Source: Saliniradius amylolyticus (lineage in GTDB: Bacteria; Pseudomonadota; Gammaproteobacteria; Enterobacterales; Alteromonadaceae). From it: a stretch of 64,000 nt of DNA. Numbering within the stretch: the first letter of the stretch is position 1; every line of letters begins with the position of its first letter. Shown here piece by piece: positions 46,498 to 55,785 of this stretch. Both the position numbers and the translations under genes were made by a program. Below the pieces are notes generated by a model. The model was not told the DNA's origin. It saw nothing but the letters and a program-made list of their open reading frames with translations, and did not search any database. The DNA lies in assembly GCF_003143555.1 (NCBI RefSeq), contig NZ_CP029347.1, positions 1,674,001 through 1,738,000 of the forward strand, written 5' to 3'.

Positions 46498-49400
46498 CTT
46501 TTGCTTCCTGTAGTAGTTGTAATAATGCTTGAATGGGGTGCTTAGGCTTAAAGCTGGCAAACCGCTGTACCTGACTGCGGCACGAGTAACCGGTAGCCAA
46601 TACCTGATCGGGGTTACAGTCGGCAAGCTTAGGTTGCCAACCTAACTCAAACAATCCCCGGGACTGATCGAGGTGACTGGCCTCATGGCCATAGGTACCA
46701 GCCATACCACAACAGCCCACAGATATCGGGGTTAACTGAGCCCCCAGCTTCGAGAAGACCTGCTGCCATTGCTTTTCGCTGGCGGGCAACGCCGTTTTTT
46801 CCGTACAGTGAGCAAAGAGCGCAAACTCTTTGTCCTTAACGCTCAGCTCTGGCAATTCAACGCCTTGAAGCCATTCATGCGCCAATAGTACCTGAAAATC
46901 ACCGCGCTGCTCACCTAGTACCTGCTGGTATTCATCGCGGTAACAGAGTACCAAGGAGGCATCCATGCCGATCATGGGTATCTTTAAGTGATGTACCTGG
47001 TTTAGGAACTCCGCCGCCGTCTTGGCGGTATCGGCAAACTGACGTAAGAAACCTTTCACGTGCTGAGGTTTACCATTAGGCACAAAAGGTAAGACCACCG
47101 GCTGATAACCCAGTCGCTCAACCAGGCTGGCGAAATCGGCCACCAGTTGAGCCTCGTAAAAGCTGGTAAAAGGGTCCTGCACGATCAGTACATGCTTCTG
47201 TCGCTGTTCATCCGGTAGCTGCTGTAACTGCGCCAGATCGAATTCAGGCAGGTTACGGGTATGATCGGCCAATGTGGGCGTCGATAACACCGGCGTATCT
47301 ACATAACCCAACACTTTTTTGAGCAGCCAGCGACTCGGCGGTAGCTGGGTAAAGGTATTAACCAATCGCGGCATCTTCGCTAGTCTGGGGGCCATTTTCT
47401 CAATATTGGCCACCATATAGTCCTTTAGCGGCCTGGCATAGCGCTGGTAATACAGATTCAAAAAACGCGCCCGAAACGAGGGAACATCCACGTTTACCGG
47501 ACACTGGCTGGCACAGGCCTTACAGGCCAGACAACCATCCATGACCTCCCTCACCTCATGAGAAAAATCGGCGTCATTGGCCGACGCGCGGCTATTGCGC
47601 CAGCGTTGCCACCAGGAGGGCATGGCCTGCTTCTCCAGCGCATCCGGGTCCAGGTTCTGCCCACTGAGCAGTCTCAGCCACTCTCGCACCATGCCTGCCC
47701 GGCCTTTGGGACTATGTCTTCGGTCACCGGTGATTTTAAATGAAGGGCACATGGGCGAAGCAGCATCATAGTTAAAGCACAGGCCATTGCCGTTGCAGTC
47801 CATGGCAGGTCGGTAGCTGTCTCTGACCGCAATGGGAATTTGCTTATCAAAGTGCGCCCGCTTGGTATCACTGACCTTCACCAATTCGGCCTCACTGCCA
47901 TAAGGAGTACAGATCTTCCCTGGGTTCATCTGGTTATGGGGATCAAAGACGGCCTTGATCTTACGCAGCTCGGTAAACAGTTCCTCACCGAAAAACTCCG
48001 GCCCATATTCGCTGCGATACCCCTTGCCGTGCTCACCCCACATCAGTCCACCGTATTTGGCGACCAGCGCCACCACTTCGTCGGAAATGCTGTGCATCAG
48101 CGCTTCCTGCTCAGGATCGCACAGGTCCAGCGCCGGGCGAACGTGCAAGACTCCAGCATCCACGTGACCAAACATGCCGTAATTCAGCCCCTTGCTGTCC
48201 AGCAAAGCGCGAAATTCCATAATAAAGTCAGCCAGATTCTCCGGCGGCACCGCCGTATCCTCAGCAAAGGCAAGCGGTTTCTGGCGACCCTTGGTTTTGC
48301 CTAACAGGCCAACGGCTTTCTTACGCATGGCGTAAATCTTACCGATTTCGGCGCTCTCATAGGTTATCTGATAGCCGATAACACCGTTTTTCTGCTGTTT
48401 GATATCAGCATCCAGTCGCTGTTTCAGCTCGGTGATTTTGTCATCCATATCGGCCTGTTCGCTGGCGTTATATTCCACCATATTCAGGCCTTGCAGCTCC
48501 TTGCCGGGAACATCCTGAATCAGGTCACTGACCTCATGCCAGATGATGTCTTCGCGAGCCAGATTCAAAACTTTAGAGTCCACCGTCTCCACCGAGGTGG
48601 CTCTGGCCTCAACCATCTGTGGCGCATGACGCAGCGCAGACTCGAACGAATCGTATTTAACATTCGCCAGGGCTTTGCAGCGCGCGATGGGCGTTACGTT
48701 GAGCTTCGCTTCGGCCACAAAAGCCAGCGACCCTTCCGAGCCCGTGATCACCCGACTTAAGTCAAACTGACTCAGATCGTCATTAAACACATGCTCCAGG
48801 TCATAGCCGGTAAGAAAACGATTCATGCGTGGGAACTTGGCCAGGATCTGCTCACGCTTATCCCGACAGCTGGTCAGCACCTGCTGATAAATGGACCGCT
48901 CCGGGAGTTGTTCACCCTGGGTTTCCACCGTCTCTGTAGCCATAGGCTGAGTGTCCAGAACTCGGCCATCGGCCAATACCGAACGCAGCGCCAGTACATG
49001 ATCGCTGGTTTTGCCGTACACCAGAGACCCTTGTCCCGAGGCATCGGTATTGATCATCCCGCCAATTGTGGCGCGGTTACTGGTGGACAAGTCAGGTGCA
49101 AAAAAGTAGCCGTATGGCTTTAAGAAGGCATTCAACTGGTCTTTTACCACACCGGCTTGCACTCTTACCCAGCCTTCCTGCTGATTAAACTCCAGGATTT
49201 TGTTCATGTGCCGGGATAGATCAACCACGATACCACTGGTCAACGATTGACCATTGGTACCGGTGCCACCGCCCCGGGCCGAAAAGCTGACCTTGGGATA
49301 AACCTTGCCAAGCCGACCGATAAGGCAGAGATCCTTAACATCTTTAGGATGAATCACCGCCTGCGGCAGACGCTGATAGACCGAGTTATCCGTCGCCACT

Positions 49401-49519
49401 GCCAGGCGATTGGAGTACCCGGTTTCGATATCACCCTGAAACCCCTGCTCAGCGAGCTGGGTAAGGTAATCTTTAAAGTGCTGCTGTAAAGCGGCGTCAC
49501 TGTGGATTCGCGGTAACAT
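46475..49519 (-). CDS. ydiJ: D-2-hydroxyglutarate dehydrogenase-like flavo-iron-sulfur protein (YdiJ)
   Basis: A 1014-residue fusion protein. It has an N-terminal VAO-type FAD domain (SARGGGTGTNGQSLTSGIVVD; SNRATIGGMINTDASGQGSL; VITGSEGSLAFVAEAKLN), a FAD-oxidase C-terminal domain (YGMFGHVDAGVLHVRP; GEHGKGYRSEYGPEFFG), a 4Fe-4S motif CLACKACASQCP near residue 664, and a C-terminal CCG-type domain (VGCCGMAGTYGHE). The E. coli homologue YdiJ (1018 aa) is described as a D-2-hydroxyglutarate dehydrogenase. The start is the ATG at 49519, with no strong SD. Overlaps the DUF4826 gene by 23 bp. Confidence 0.9.
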   Translation of the reverse strand: MLPRIHSDAALQQHFKDYLTQLAEQGFQGDIETGYSNRLAVATDNSVYQRLPQAVIHPKDVKDLCLIGRLGKVYPKVSFSARGGGTGTNGQSLTSGIVVDLSRHMNKILEFNQQEGWVRVQAGVVKDQLNAFLKPYGYFFAPDLSTSNRATIGGMINTDASGQGSLVYGKTSDHVLALRSVLADGRVLDTQPMATETVETQGEQLPERSIYQQVLTSCRDKREQILAKFPRMNRFLTGYDLEHVFNDDLSQFDLSRVITGSEGSLAFVAEAKLNVTPIARCKALANVKYDSFESALRHAPQMVEARATSVETVDSKVLNLAREDIIWHEVSDLIQDVPGKELQGLNMVEYNASEQADMDDKITELKQRLDADIKQQKNGVIGYQITYESAEIGKIYAMRKKAVGLLGKTKGRQKPLAFAEDTAVPPENLADFIMEFRALLDSKGLNYGMFGHVDAGVLHVRPALDLCDPEQEALMHSISDEVVALVAKYGGLMWGEHGKGYRSEYGPEFFGEELFTELRKIKAVFDPHNQMNPGKICTPYGSEAELVKVSDTKRAHFDKQIPIAVRDSYRPAMDCNGNGLCFNYDAASPMCPSFKITGDRRHSPKGRAGMVREWLRLLSGQNLDPDALEKQAMPSWWQRWRNSRASANDADFSHEVREVMDGCLACKACASQCPVNVDVPSFRARFLNLYYQRYARPLKDYMVANIEKMAPRLAKMPRLVNTFTQLPPSRWLLKKVLGYVDTPVLSTPTLADHTRNLPEFDLAQLQQLPDEQRQKHVLIVQDPFTSFYEAQLVADFASLVERLGYQPVVLPFVPNGKPQHVKGFLRQFADTAKTAAEFLNQVHHLKIPMIGMDASLVLCYRDEYQQVLGEQRGDFQVLLAHEWLQGVELPELSVKDKEFALFAHCTEKTALPASEKQWQQVFSKLGAQLTPISVGCCGMAGTYGHEASHLDQSRGLFELGWQPKLADCNPDQVLATGYSCRSQVQRFASFKPKHPIQALLQLLQEAKDDRTNPA

Positions 49520-49664
49520 GGGCAAACTGTTCTGAAAATTTTCGCCTAGTATACAAGGCTGCCCGTGGCCTTCCCAGCCTGGCGGACATGCTCTGTAACA
49601 CTTTTACACAATAAGACAGGCTGAAATGATTTATAACAAAAGGTATCAGGTTGCAGGAGATATT

Positions 49665-49889
49665 ATGAAACGAACCTTTAAACTCGGCTTGGGCGCAGTC
49701 CTGTTCATCTTGGGGACGGTATTTTTCTTTATCCCGGGTACTATTCTGTTACAAGTCATCGGGCTTTTTCTGCTGGCATCGGAATGGTCACCGGCCAGGC
49801 GCTTTTTGAAAATGGGGCAAAAAGCCATGAGTCGCAGCGCCCGAAGGCTGGATTCCGCCCTGCTGAAACGTAAGCTGCGAGCCCGCTAA
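49665..49889 (+). CDS. Small membrane protein (PGPGW-like)
   Basis: A 74-residue protein with one or two closely spaced hydrophobic segments (KLGLGAVLFILGTVFFFIPG and TILLQVIGLFLLASEW) followed by a basic amphipathic tail (RRFLKMGQKAMSRSARRLDS). The IPGTILLQVIGL...SEWSPARRFL layout recalls small PGPGW-type transmembrane proteins, without the exact signature. The ATG at 49665 has AGGAG 7 nt upstream. Function unknown. It sits between ydiJ and the tRNA-Val locus. Confidence 0.65.
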   Translation: MKRTFKLGLGAVLFILGTVFFFIPGTILLQVIGLFLLASEWSPARRFLKMGQKAMSRSARRLDSALLKRKLRAR

Positions 49890-49952
49890 GTCCAGAGTCC
49901 CGTGAATATGTCGATAAAATCGACAATCGATAACCGTGACTTTAAAAACGGC

Positions 49953-49981
49953 TTGCACGGGTCGGGCAGTGTCGATATGAT
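49953..49981 (+). promoter_or_regulatory. Promoter of the tRNA-Val locus
   Basis: TTGCAC (49953-49958), a 17-bp spacer and TATGAT (49976-49981) give a near-consensus sigma-70 promoter. It is followed by a GC-rich discriminator (ACGCGCC), typical of stringently controlled stable-RNA genes. It predicts a start near 49988 and a leader of about 44 nt before the tRNA. Confidence 0.75.
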
Positions 49982-50031
49982 ACGCGCCGATTTGGACGCT
50001 TCCGGTGTCGAAGTCGCTAGCAATATTCAGT

Positions 50032-50108
50032 GCGTTCGTAGCTCAGTTGGTTAGAGCACCACCTTGACATGGTGGGGGTCGGTAGTTCGAATCTACTCGA
50101 ACGCACCA
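50032..50108 (+). tRNA. tRNA-Val (anticodon GAC)
   Basis: A 77-nt gene with full cloverleaf pairing. The acceptor GCGTTCG pairs with CGAACGC. The D-arm region is AGCTCAGTTGGTTAGAGC. The anticodon stem CCACC/GGTGG encloses the loop TTGACAT with anticodon GAC. The T-loop is TTCGAAT, and a genome-encoded CCA ends at 50108. It reads valine codons GUC and GUU. A promoter lies 50 bp upstream and the degenerate repeat array starts at its 3' end. Confidence 0.97.
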
Positions 50109-50722
50109 TTTCTCTTACATTAATTCACTTTGGTTTCGAATCAGATTGGTGCCAACACCACCGCTCTCTTATGACCCAGTCCAATGGTCGGCCAGTACGA
50201 ATCAATTCCGGCGCATCATTTCTCTTACATTAATTCACTTTGGTTTCGAATCAGATTGGTGCCAGCACCACCACTCTCTTATGGCCCGGTCCAATGGTCG
50301 CCAGTACGAATCAATTCCGGCGCATCATTTCCCTTAAATTAATTTCCCTGGTTTCGAGTCAGGTTGGTGCCAGCACCACCGCTCTCTTATGACCCGGTCC
50401 AATGGTCGGCCAGTACGAATCAATTCCGGCGCACCATTTCTCTTAAATTAATTTCCTTTGGTTTCGAATCAGATTGGTGCCAACACCACCGCTCTCTTAT
50501 GACCCGGTCCAATGGTCGGCCAGTACGAATCAATTCCGGCGCATCATTTCTCTTACATTAATTCCCTTTGGTTTCGAATCAGATTGGTGCCAGCACCACC
50601 ACTCTCTTATGGCCCGGTCCAATGGTCGCCAGTACGAATCAATTCCGGCGCATCATTTCCCTTACATTAATTTCCTTTGGTTTCGAGTCAGGTTGGTGAC
50701 AGCAACACAGTGCTCTGTAACC
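50107..50722 (+). repeat. Tandem tRNA-derived repeat array (109/110 bp units)
   Basis: Unit starts, marked by CATTTCYCTTAMATTAATT, are at 50107, 50217, 50326, 50435, 50545 and 50654, giving five full units of 110, 109, 109, 110 and 109 bp and a decaying sixth. Each unit holds a degraded copy of the upstream tRNA-Val: a D-arm-like TCAGATTGGT, CACCACC in place of the anticodon-arm 5' side, a T-loop-like TACGAAT and a CGGCGCATCA end aligned with CGAACGCACCA. Acceptor stems no longer pair, so the copies are not functional tRNAs. Reading frames across the array only reflect its periodicity. The final 40 bp before cheB show nothing further. Confidence 0.9.
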
Positions 50723-50761
50723 ATGTCTAAGGGGTCAAAAAACCTTCTAATCAAGCGCCTT

Positions 50762-51808
50762 TTATATTCGGACCGAGCGGCCCATCTGGGAGACCGTGGT
50801 CGCCAGCCAGGCTGGCACATTTTCCAGCGATAACTGCAGTTCGGCCCCTTTGTTTAGCCAGGCTTCTTTGGGCATACCATAAATCAGCGAGCTTTTCTCA
50901 TCCTGAGCGGCAGTGCGCCCGCCTGCTTCACGTATGGCCCTGAGCCCTGCGGCCCCATCCCGGCCCATGCCGGTTAGAATGACAGCGGCGGTATTCGCAC
51001 CGGCTGCGTCCGCCAGTGAGAAAAACAGCTTATCGACTGAGGGCTTATGACTGCTCATACGCTCGGAGTCCTCTAACTCGATTTGGTAATTGGCGCCGCT
51101 ACGCTTCACCACCATATGAATGCCACCCGGCGCAATATAGGCGTGGCCGGGTAATAAGCGCTCGCCGTGTCGGGCTTCAGAGACGGCCATGGCCGAGTTC
51201 AGGTTCAGTCGCTCAGCAAAGGAGTGGGTAAAGCCTGCAGGCATATGCTGCGTGATCACCACAGCCGGAGAGTCAGCAGGCATCATACTCAGCACCGCAT
51301 GGATGGCTTCAGTGCCTCCGGTCGACGCGCCAATACCGATCAGCTTCTCGGTGGTACTGAACTTAACCAGCGCTTTCGCCTGAGTGGGTATGTACGCTCT
51401 CGCACTGACATGGGCCTGAGCCACGGCGCGTATTTTACTGACAATGAGTTCACGATAGGCTTCCATACCGGCAACAACCCCAATTTTAGGCTTGGCGATA
51501 AAATCCACCGCCCCTAACTCCAAGGCTTTGAGAGTCACTTCGGCGCCCTCTTCGGTGAGGGTTGAAACCATTAATACCGGCGTTGGCTTAGCCTTCATCA
51601 GCTTGTCCAGAAACGTCAGTCCATCGACCTTTGGCATCTCCACATCCAGTGTGATCACATCGGGACTCAGAGCCCTGACCATATCCCTGGCAACATAAGC
51701 ATCAGGTGCCGTTCCTACCAGGTTCAGGTCCGGGGTTTGATTGATGATCTCACTCAAGATTCGGCGAATCAGAGCCGAATCATCCACCACCAACACATTG
51801 ATACTCAT
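50762..51808 (-). CDS. cheB: Chemotaxis methylesterase/deamidase CheB
   Basis: A 348-residue response regulator. It has a receiver domain with VVDDSALIRRIL, phospho-acceptor Asp in ITLDVEMPKVDGL and KPK, and a C-terminal methylesterase with Ser in GIGASTGGTEAI, His in VITQHMPAGFT and Asp in ILTGMGRDGAAGL. It removes methyl groups from receptor glutamates when phosphorylated by CheA. The ATG at 51808 has TAGGAG 6 nt upstream. Last gene of the chemosensory operon, adjoining the tRNA repeat array. Confidence 0.96.
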   Translation of the reverse strand: MSINVLVVDDSALIRRILSEIINQTPDLNLVGTAPDAYVARDMVRALSPDVITLDVEMPKVDGLTFLDKLMKAKPTPVLMVSTLTEEGAEVTLKALELGAVDFIAKPKIGVVAGMEAYRELIVSKIRAVAQAHVSARAYIPTQAKALVKFSTTEKLIGIGASTGGTEAIHAVLSMMPADSPAVVITQHMPAGFTHSFAERLNLNSAMAVSEARHGERLLPGHAYIAPGGIHMVVKRSGANYQIELEDSERMSSHKPSVDKLFFSLADAAGANTAAVILTGMGRDGAAGLRAIREAGGRTAAQDEKSSLIYGMPKEAWLNKGAELQLSLENVPAWLATTVSQMGRSVRI

Positions 51809-51815
51809 AGGGCTC

Positions 51816-52427
51816 CTAAAATAAGTCCACCTCACCACCCTGAGGGGCCTTGCGAATGTTCAACCGATATTCGCTTTCGCGCTCAATAATAGTGGCATTG
51901 TGCAACGACTTAATCTTTTTCACCAGCACCTTACCGTCTTTAGGGAAAAAGTAGACCTTTCGGGGGTACTGCTGCAATAAGTCGCTGGCCACAATGGGAA
52001 TCTGCTCGTTACCCAAAAAGTCCAGCGTGAAATCCACATTACGTTGCCCCACGTTAGTCACCGTCACCCCCCTTAGCACATTACCGCCACCAAAGACCTT
52101 AGCTTCCAGCCGGTCTCGTTTGGCGCCGAGCTTTAAAAGATGATTAATCAGCAGCTCCATCGCGTAGCTGCCGTAGCGGGCAGAGGCAGATATTATACTG
52201 TCAGTGTCGTTGGTTTCCGGCAATAGAAAATGGTTCATACCGGCCACCCCCAATACAGGATCTCTCAGACACACAGACACACAAGAACCCAACACGGTAA
52301 CAATCAGAGTTTGCGGATCGTGGGTAACGTAAAACTCCCCGGGCAGAATTTTAACCGCAGACATACTGAAGTGACGATCATAATAACGCGTTGGCGCAAG
52401 GTGCGGGTCCTGAAATTCCGCGCTCAT
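51816..52427 (-). CDS. cheD: Chemoreceptor glutamine deamidase CheD
   Basis: A 203-residue protein with the CheD core VTVLGSCVSVCLRDPVLGVAGMNHFLLP, including the catalytic Cys and His, and the signature EAKVFGGGNVL. It deamidates receptor glutamines, and in Bacillus it also cooperates with CheC. No CheC is present here. The gene overlaps cheR by 4 bp and ends 7 bp before the cheB start. An in-frame ATG at residue 22 is an alternative start. Confidence 0.94.
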   Translation of the reverse strand: MSAEFQDPHLAPTRYYDRHFSMSAVKILPGEFYVTHDPQTLIVTVLGSCVSVCLRDPVLGVAGMNHFLLPETNDTDSIISASARYGSYAMELLINHLLKLGAKRDRLEAKVFGGGNVLRGVTVTNVGQRNVDFTLDFLGNEQIPIVASDLLQQYPRKVYFFPKDGKVLVKKIKSLHNATIIERESEYRLNIRKAPQGGEVDLF

Positions 52428-53254
52428 AAGGGGGCCCTCCCTGCTCGGCTTGGATAGTACACCGTATTCCCCATCGACTTGACGACGTCCTTGGCACCGC
52501 TAAAGTTTTCCGAGTGGCCGGCAACATAGATGCCGGTATCTTTGAGTAGCAACACCAGCTTCTGCAGAACCCTAAGCTGTGTCGAACGGTCGAAGTAAAT
52601 CATTACATTACGGCAAAATATAATGTCCATTTGCCCTTGAATCGGCCACTGGGCGTCCAGCAAGTTGATGCGCTGAAACTCTACCATCTTGCGTAATTCA
52701 GGCACGACCCTGACTTTACCCGCGTTAGCTCCTGTTCCCTTGTGGAAAAATTGCTTTTTCAGCGTGTCGGATAAATTGCCAATACGATCCAGGTTGTAAA
52801 TACCGGCTTGTGCAGCATTTAAAACCCCACTATCAATATCCGAGGCGATGATCTCAATAGGCACGTCGAACCGCCCAAACGTCTGGGCGACGGTCATGGC
52901 AATGGAGTATGGCTCTTCCCCCGTACTGGCAGCTACACACCAGATGCGCTTTGTCCCTGGGTAATGCCGTAAATACTGAGCCAACACCTCAAAATGATGA
53001 GGCTCCCTGAAAAACGAGGTCAGATTAGTGGTCAGAGCGTTGATAAAATGCTCCGCTTCGGACTGGTCCTGCTCCAGGTAATCCAGATAGTCCTCAAAAC
53101 GACGCAGTTTCAACAGGCGAAGCCTTCGACTCAAGCGGCTATAGACCATTGAGTCTTTTGAGTCCGCCAACCGGATCCCGGTTAACGTGTAGAGCGTTTG
53201 CCTGACGCTATTAAAATCCTGTGAGCGGTACTCAAACTCTCTTCCTGCGCTCAT
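52424..53254 (-). CDS. cheR: Chemotaxis methyltransferase CheR
   Basis: A 276-residue SAM-dependent methyltransferase. It has an N-terminal helical CheR_N (FNSVRQTLYTLTGIRLADSK) and a catalytic domain with WCVAASTGEEPYSIAM (SAM motif I) and MDIIFCRNVMIYFDRSTQ. It methylates receptor glutamates in the cytoplasm. The partner receptor upstream ends in a CheR-docking pentapeptide. The start is the ATG at 53254, 3 bp after the receptor gene stop. Confidence 0.96.
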   Translation of the reverse strand: MSAGREFEYRSQDFNSVRQTLYTLTGIRLADSKDSMVYSRLSRRLRLLKLRRFEDYLDYLEQDQSEAEHFINALTTNLTSFFREPHHFEVLAQYLRHYPGTKRIWCVAASTGEEPYSIAMTVAQTFGRFDVPIEIIASDIDSGVLNAAQAGIYNLDRIGNLSDTLKKQFFHKGTGANAGKVRVVPELRKMVEFQRINLLDAQWPIQGQMDIIFCRNVMIYFDRSTQLRVLQKLVLLLKDTGIYVAGHSENFSGAKDVVKSMGNTVYYPSRAGRAPL

Positions 53255-53257
53255 AGG

Positions 53258-55231
53258 TTAAAACTCTTCCCACTCATCCTCGCTCGGTGTTGTCGGAATG
53301 TGAGCCCGTCCTTGCAGCTGCGGCTGACCACTGCCATTGGTTTTAGCCGGAGCAGCCACTGGCACCGGAGCCACCGCGGCAGGTTGGTTATCCAGTTTAA
53401 AGGTCATCACCCGACGGGTCATTTGTTCAGCCTGGCCTTGCAGAGACTCTGCCGACGCGGCAGACTGCTCGACCAAGGCCGCATTTTGCTGGGTCATCTC
53501 GTCCATCTGGGTAACCGCTTTGGTTACTTCCTCAATTCCCGAAGACTGCTGTACCGACGCAGCAGCAATTTCAGACATAAGGTCGCTGACCCGTTGAATG
53601 GAGTCCACCACTTCTTTCATTGTCTCACCGGACTGGTTAACCAAATTATTCCCGTTCTCAATTTTCTCAACCGAGTCATTGATAAGACCTTTGATGTCTT
53701 TGGCTGCGTCGGCAGAACGCTGGGCCAGACTCCGCACTTCCGATGCCACTACGGCAAACCCGCGCCCCTGATCCCCTGCTCGCGCTGCCTCAACGGCGGC
53801 GTTCAATGCCAGGATGTTGGTCTGGAATGCAATACCATCGATTACACCGATGATGTCCGAAATTTTGCGCGCTGATTCATTAATAGCGGCCATGGTGGTC
53901 ACCACTTCCTGGATCAGTTTCCCTCCGTCTTCGGCGACTTTGGTAGATTGAGTGGACAGGGAATTGGCCTGCTTAGAATTGTCGGCATTTTGCTGCACCG
54001 TGCCCGTGAGTTCCTCCATGCTGGAAGCCGTTTCTTCCAGACTCGATGCCTGTTGCTCGGTACGGCTGGATAAATCCGTATTGCCTTGGGCAATCTCTGT
54101 AGCGGCCGTAGTTATGGTGTCGGCACTGCTGCGGATTTCACCAATCATCTCAGTAAGATTGTCCACGGTGCGATTGCAATACTGTTTCAGCTTATCAAAC
54201 TGTCCCTGATACTCCTTATCAATGTGTTGCGTCAGGTCCCCTTCAGAAACGGCCAGCATCACCCGGGCCACATCATCCAGCCCTTTCTCGGCGGTATCTG
54301 TGAGCTCATTCAGGTTCTTTGCCAGCATGAGCTCGAAACCGTCTTTATCTTCCTCATCCACACGCTGAGAAAAGTCCCCCGCTGCCGCCGCTTTAACTAC
54401 CTTACCGATCTCCTTCTCAGCATTGACTTCGGTGGTGCGATCTTCGATCTCCAGCACCATACCAATGCGTTCATTGTCGTCATTCATGATAGAATTTACC
54501 GTCAGCGCTAAAGTGCGACGGCCCAGCCTGACGTCTAATTCCTGAGTCTGATCCGATGAGAGCTGCACAGCATCACTGACTCCCATCGCTCCTATTAAGC
54601 TCGCCAGACTCATCCCTTTAAGCTTATCGGCCGAAAAGCCTGATTCCCGTTTGATGAGCTCCGCCTCATTACGTTTTAACATTCTCTCCGTGGCCGAATT
54701 AACATAGACGACCTGATTGTCATCATCGGCGATGAGTGTACCGGTTTGAACATTGTCCAGAGCCTGCCTGATTCGACGGCTCTCTCTTGCCGTTCGACGT
54801 TCGCGCTCTCTTGAGGCCATCTCTTTGGTCTGATCTTCCCACTCTACCACCGTGCCAATGCGCTGATGGTTACTGTCGAACATGGGGTTGGCCGTCAAAG
54901 AGAAGTTCAACTCACCAATCTTGAGCTGCGTTTGATAGGTATCGGTCAGGTTATTAATCAACCCTCGCTGATGAGCCGGCTGCTTGTGAAAATCATCCAC
55001 ACACCGACCGATCAGCGTATCAACGGAAAAAGAGGGAATGTGCTGCCTCAATACCGACTCATTCTTAGTCAACATATCTTTGAGCGACTGATTGATGTAT
55101 GTGATAACCATATTATTGTCCGCGATCATCACATTGGCCTGGCACACATCCAGCGCTGAGCGCATCGCATTCGCCTGGTCCAGTTGTTTCGTTACTTCCT
55201 TACTGCCAAAAATATCCTGTAGCACACCCAT
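53258..55231 (-). CDS. Cytoplasmic PAS-PAS-HAMP methyl-accepting chemotaxis protein
   Basis: A 657-residue chemoreceptor with no membrane helix. Two PAS domains (about 25-140 and 160-275), two HAMP-like repeats ([13 protein letters not shown] and [14 protein letters not shown]), and a signalling domain with [21 protein letters not shown] and [15 protein letters not shown] at the hairpin tip. The C-terminus EDEWEEF is an xWxxF pentapeptide that binds CheR and CheB. PAS cofactor binding is unknown. The ATG at 55231 follows AGGAGG; an in-frame extension is ignored. It is between cheW and cheR in the operon. Confidence 0.92.
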   Translation of the reverse strand: MGVLQDIFGSKEVTKQLDQANAMRSALDVCQANVMIADNNMVITYINQSLKDMLTKNESVLRQHIPSFSVDTLIGRCVDDFHKQPAHQRGLINNLTDTYQTQLKIGELNFSLTANPMFDSNHQRIGTVVEWEDQTKEMASRERERRTARESRRIRQALDNVQTGTLIADDDNQVVYVNSATERMLKRNEAELIKRESGFSADKLKGMSLASLIGAMGVSDAVQLSSDQTQELDVRLGRRTLALTVNSIMNDDNERIGMVLEIEDRTTEVNAEKEIGKVVKAAAAGDFSQRVDEEDKDGFELMLAKNLNELTDTAEKGLDDVARVMLAVSEGDLTQHIDKEYQGQFDKLKQYCNRTVDNLTEMIGEIRSSADTITTAATEIAQGNTDLSSRTEQQASSLEETASSMEELTGTVQQNADNSKQANSLSTQSTKVAEDGGKLIQEVVTTMAAINESARKISDIIGVIDGIAFQTNILALNAAVEAARAGDQGRGFAVVASEVRSLAQRSADAAKDIKGLINDSVEKIENGNNLVNQSGETMKEVVDSIQRVSDLMSEIAAASVQQSSGIEEVTKAVTQMDEMTQQNAALVEQSAASAESLQGQAEQMTRRVMTFKLDNQPAAVAPVPVAAPAKTNGSGQPQLQGRAHIPTTPSEDEWEEF

Positions 55232-55287
55232 TTGCTTCCTCCTCACCAATTTCGATGTGTCGCTATAACCTTCAGATGCGGCCGTGA

Positions 55288-55785
55288 TTAAACTTCCGTC
55301 GCTCTGACTTTATCCACAATGCCCAGTTCGTCACTGGTAATCAGAGCCTCAATGTCCACCAGAATCACCATTTTGTCGTCCAGCGGCGCCAGACCGTCTA
55401 AATACCGACTATCAAAGGCAACCCCAAACTCCGGCGCCGGGCGAATGTCTTCGTCTTCCAGTTTGACCACGTCCGACACCGCATCGACAACAATGCCCAC
55501 AATGCGATCAGCAACGGTAACCATAATAACGATGGTAAATTCGGTATACGTAGCCTCTCCCAGGTCAAACTTCAGTCTTAAATCCACGATAGGCACCACC
55601 TCACCGCGCAGATTTAATACCCCCTTGATAAACGGTGGAGCCTTGGCAATAGACGTCACCGGCTCATAGCCTCGAATTTCCTTCACCGCCATAATGTCCA
55701 ATCCATAATGCTCCTCCCCCAATACAAAGGTCAGAAACTCTTTTTGCTGCCCGCCATTGGCGGCCAGTTCTGCCAGCTGAGTCAT
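55288..55785 (-). CDS. cheW: Chemotaxis coupling protein CheW
   Basis: A 165-residue SH3-like coupling protein. It begins after a short tail with [30 protein letters not shown] and contains the core [25 protein letters not shown]. It links receptors to CheA in the core array complex. The start overlaps cheA by 4 bp (ATGA-type coupling). It is the standard length. Confidence 0.95.
   Translation of the reverse strand: MTQLAELAANGGQQKEFLTFVLGEEHYGLDIMAVKEIRGYEPVTSIAKAPPFIKGVLNLRGEVVPIVDLRLKFDLGEATYTEFTIVIMVTVADRIVGIVVDAVSDVVKLEDEDIRPAPEFGVAFDSRYLDGLAPLDDKMVILVDIEALITSDELGIVDKVRATEV

Noticed and set aside
50107..50722. CRISPR array
   Set aside because: Units of 109/110 bp are contiguous repeats without unique spacers, and no cas genes are present.
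50146..50833. Repeated plus-strand reading frames (about 63-119 codons) across the tRNA-linked array
   Set aside because: They exist only because the units are periodic; the 109-bp units shift frame, there is no ribosome site, and the DNA is better explained as tRNA-derived.
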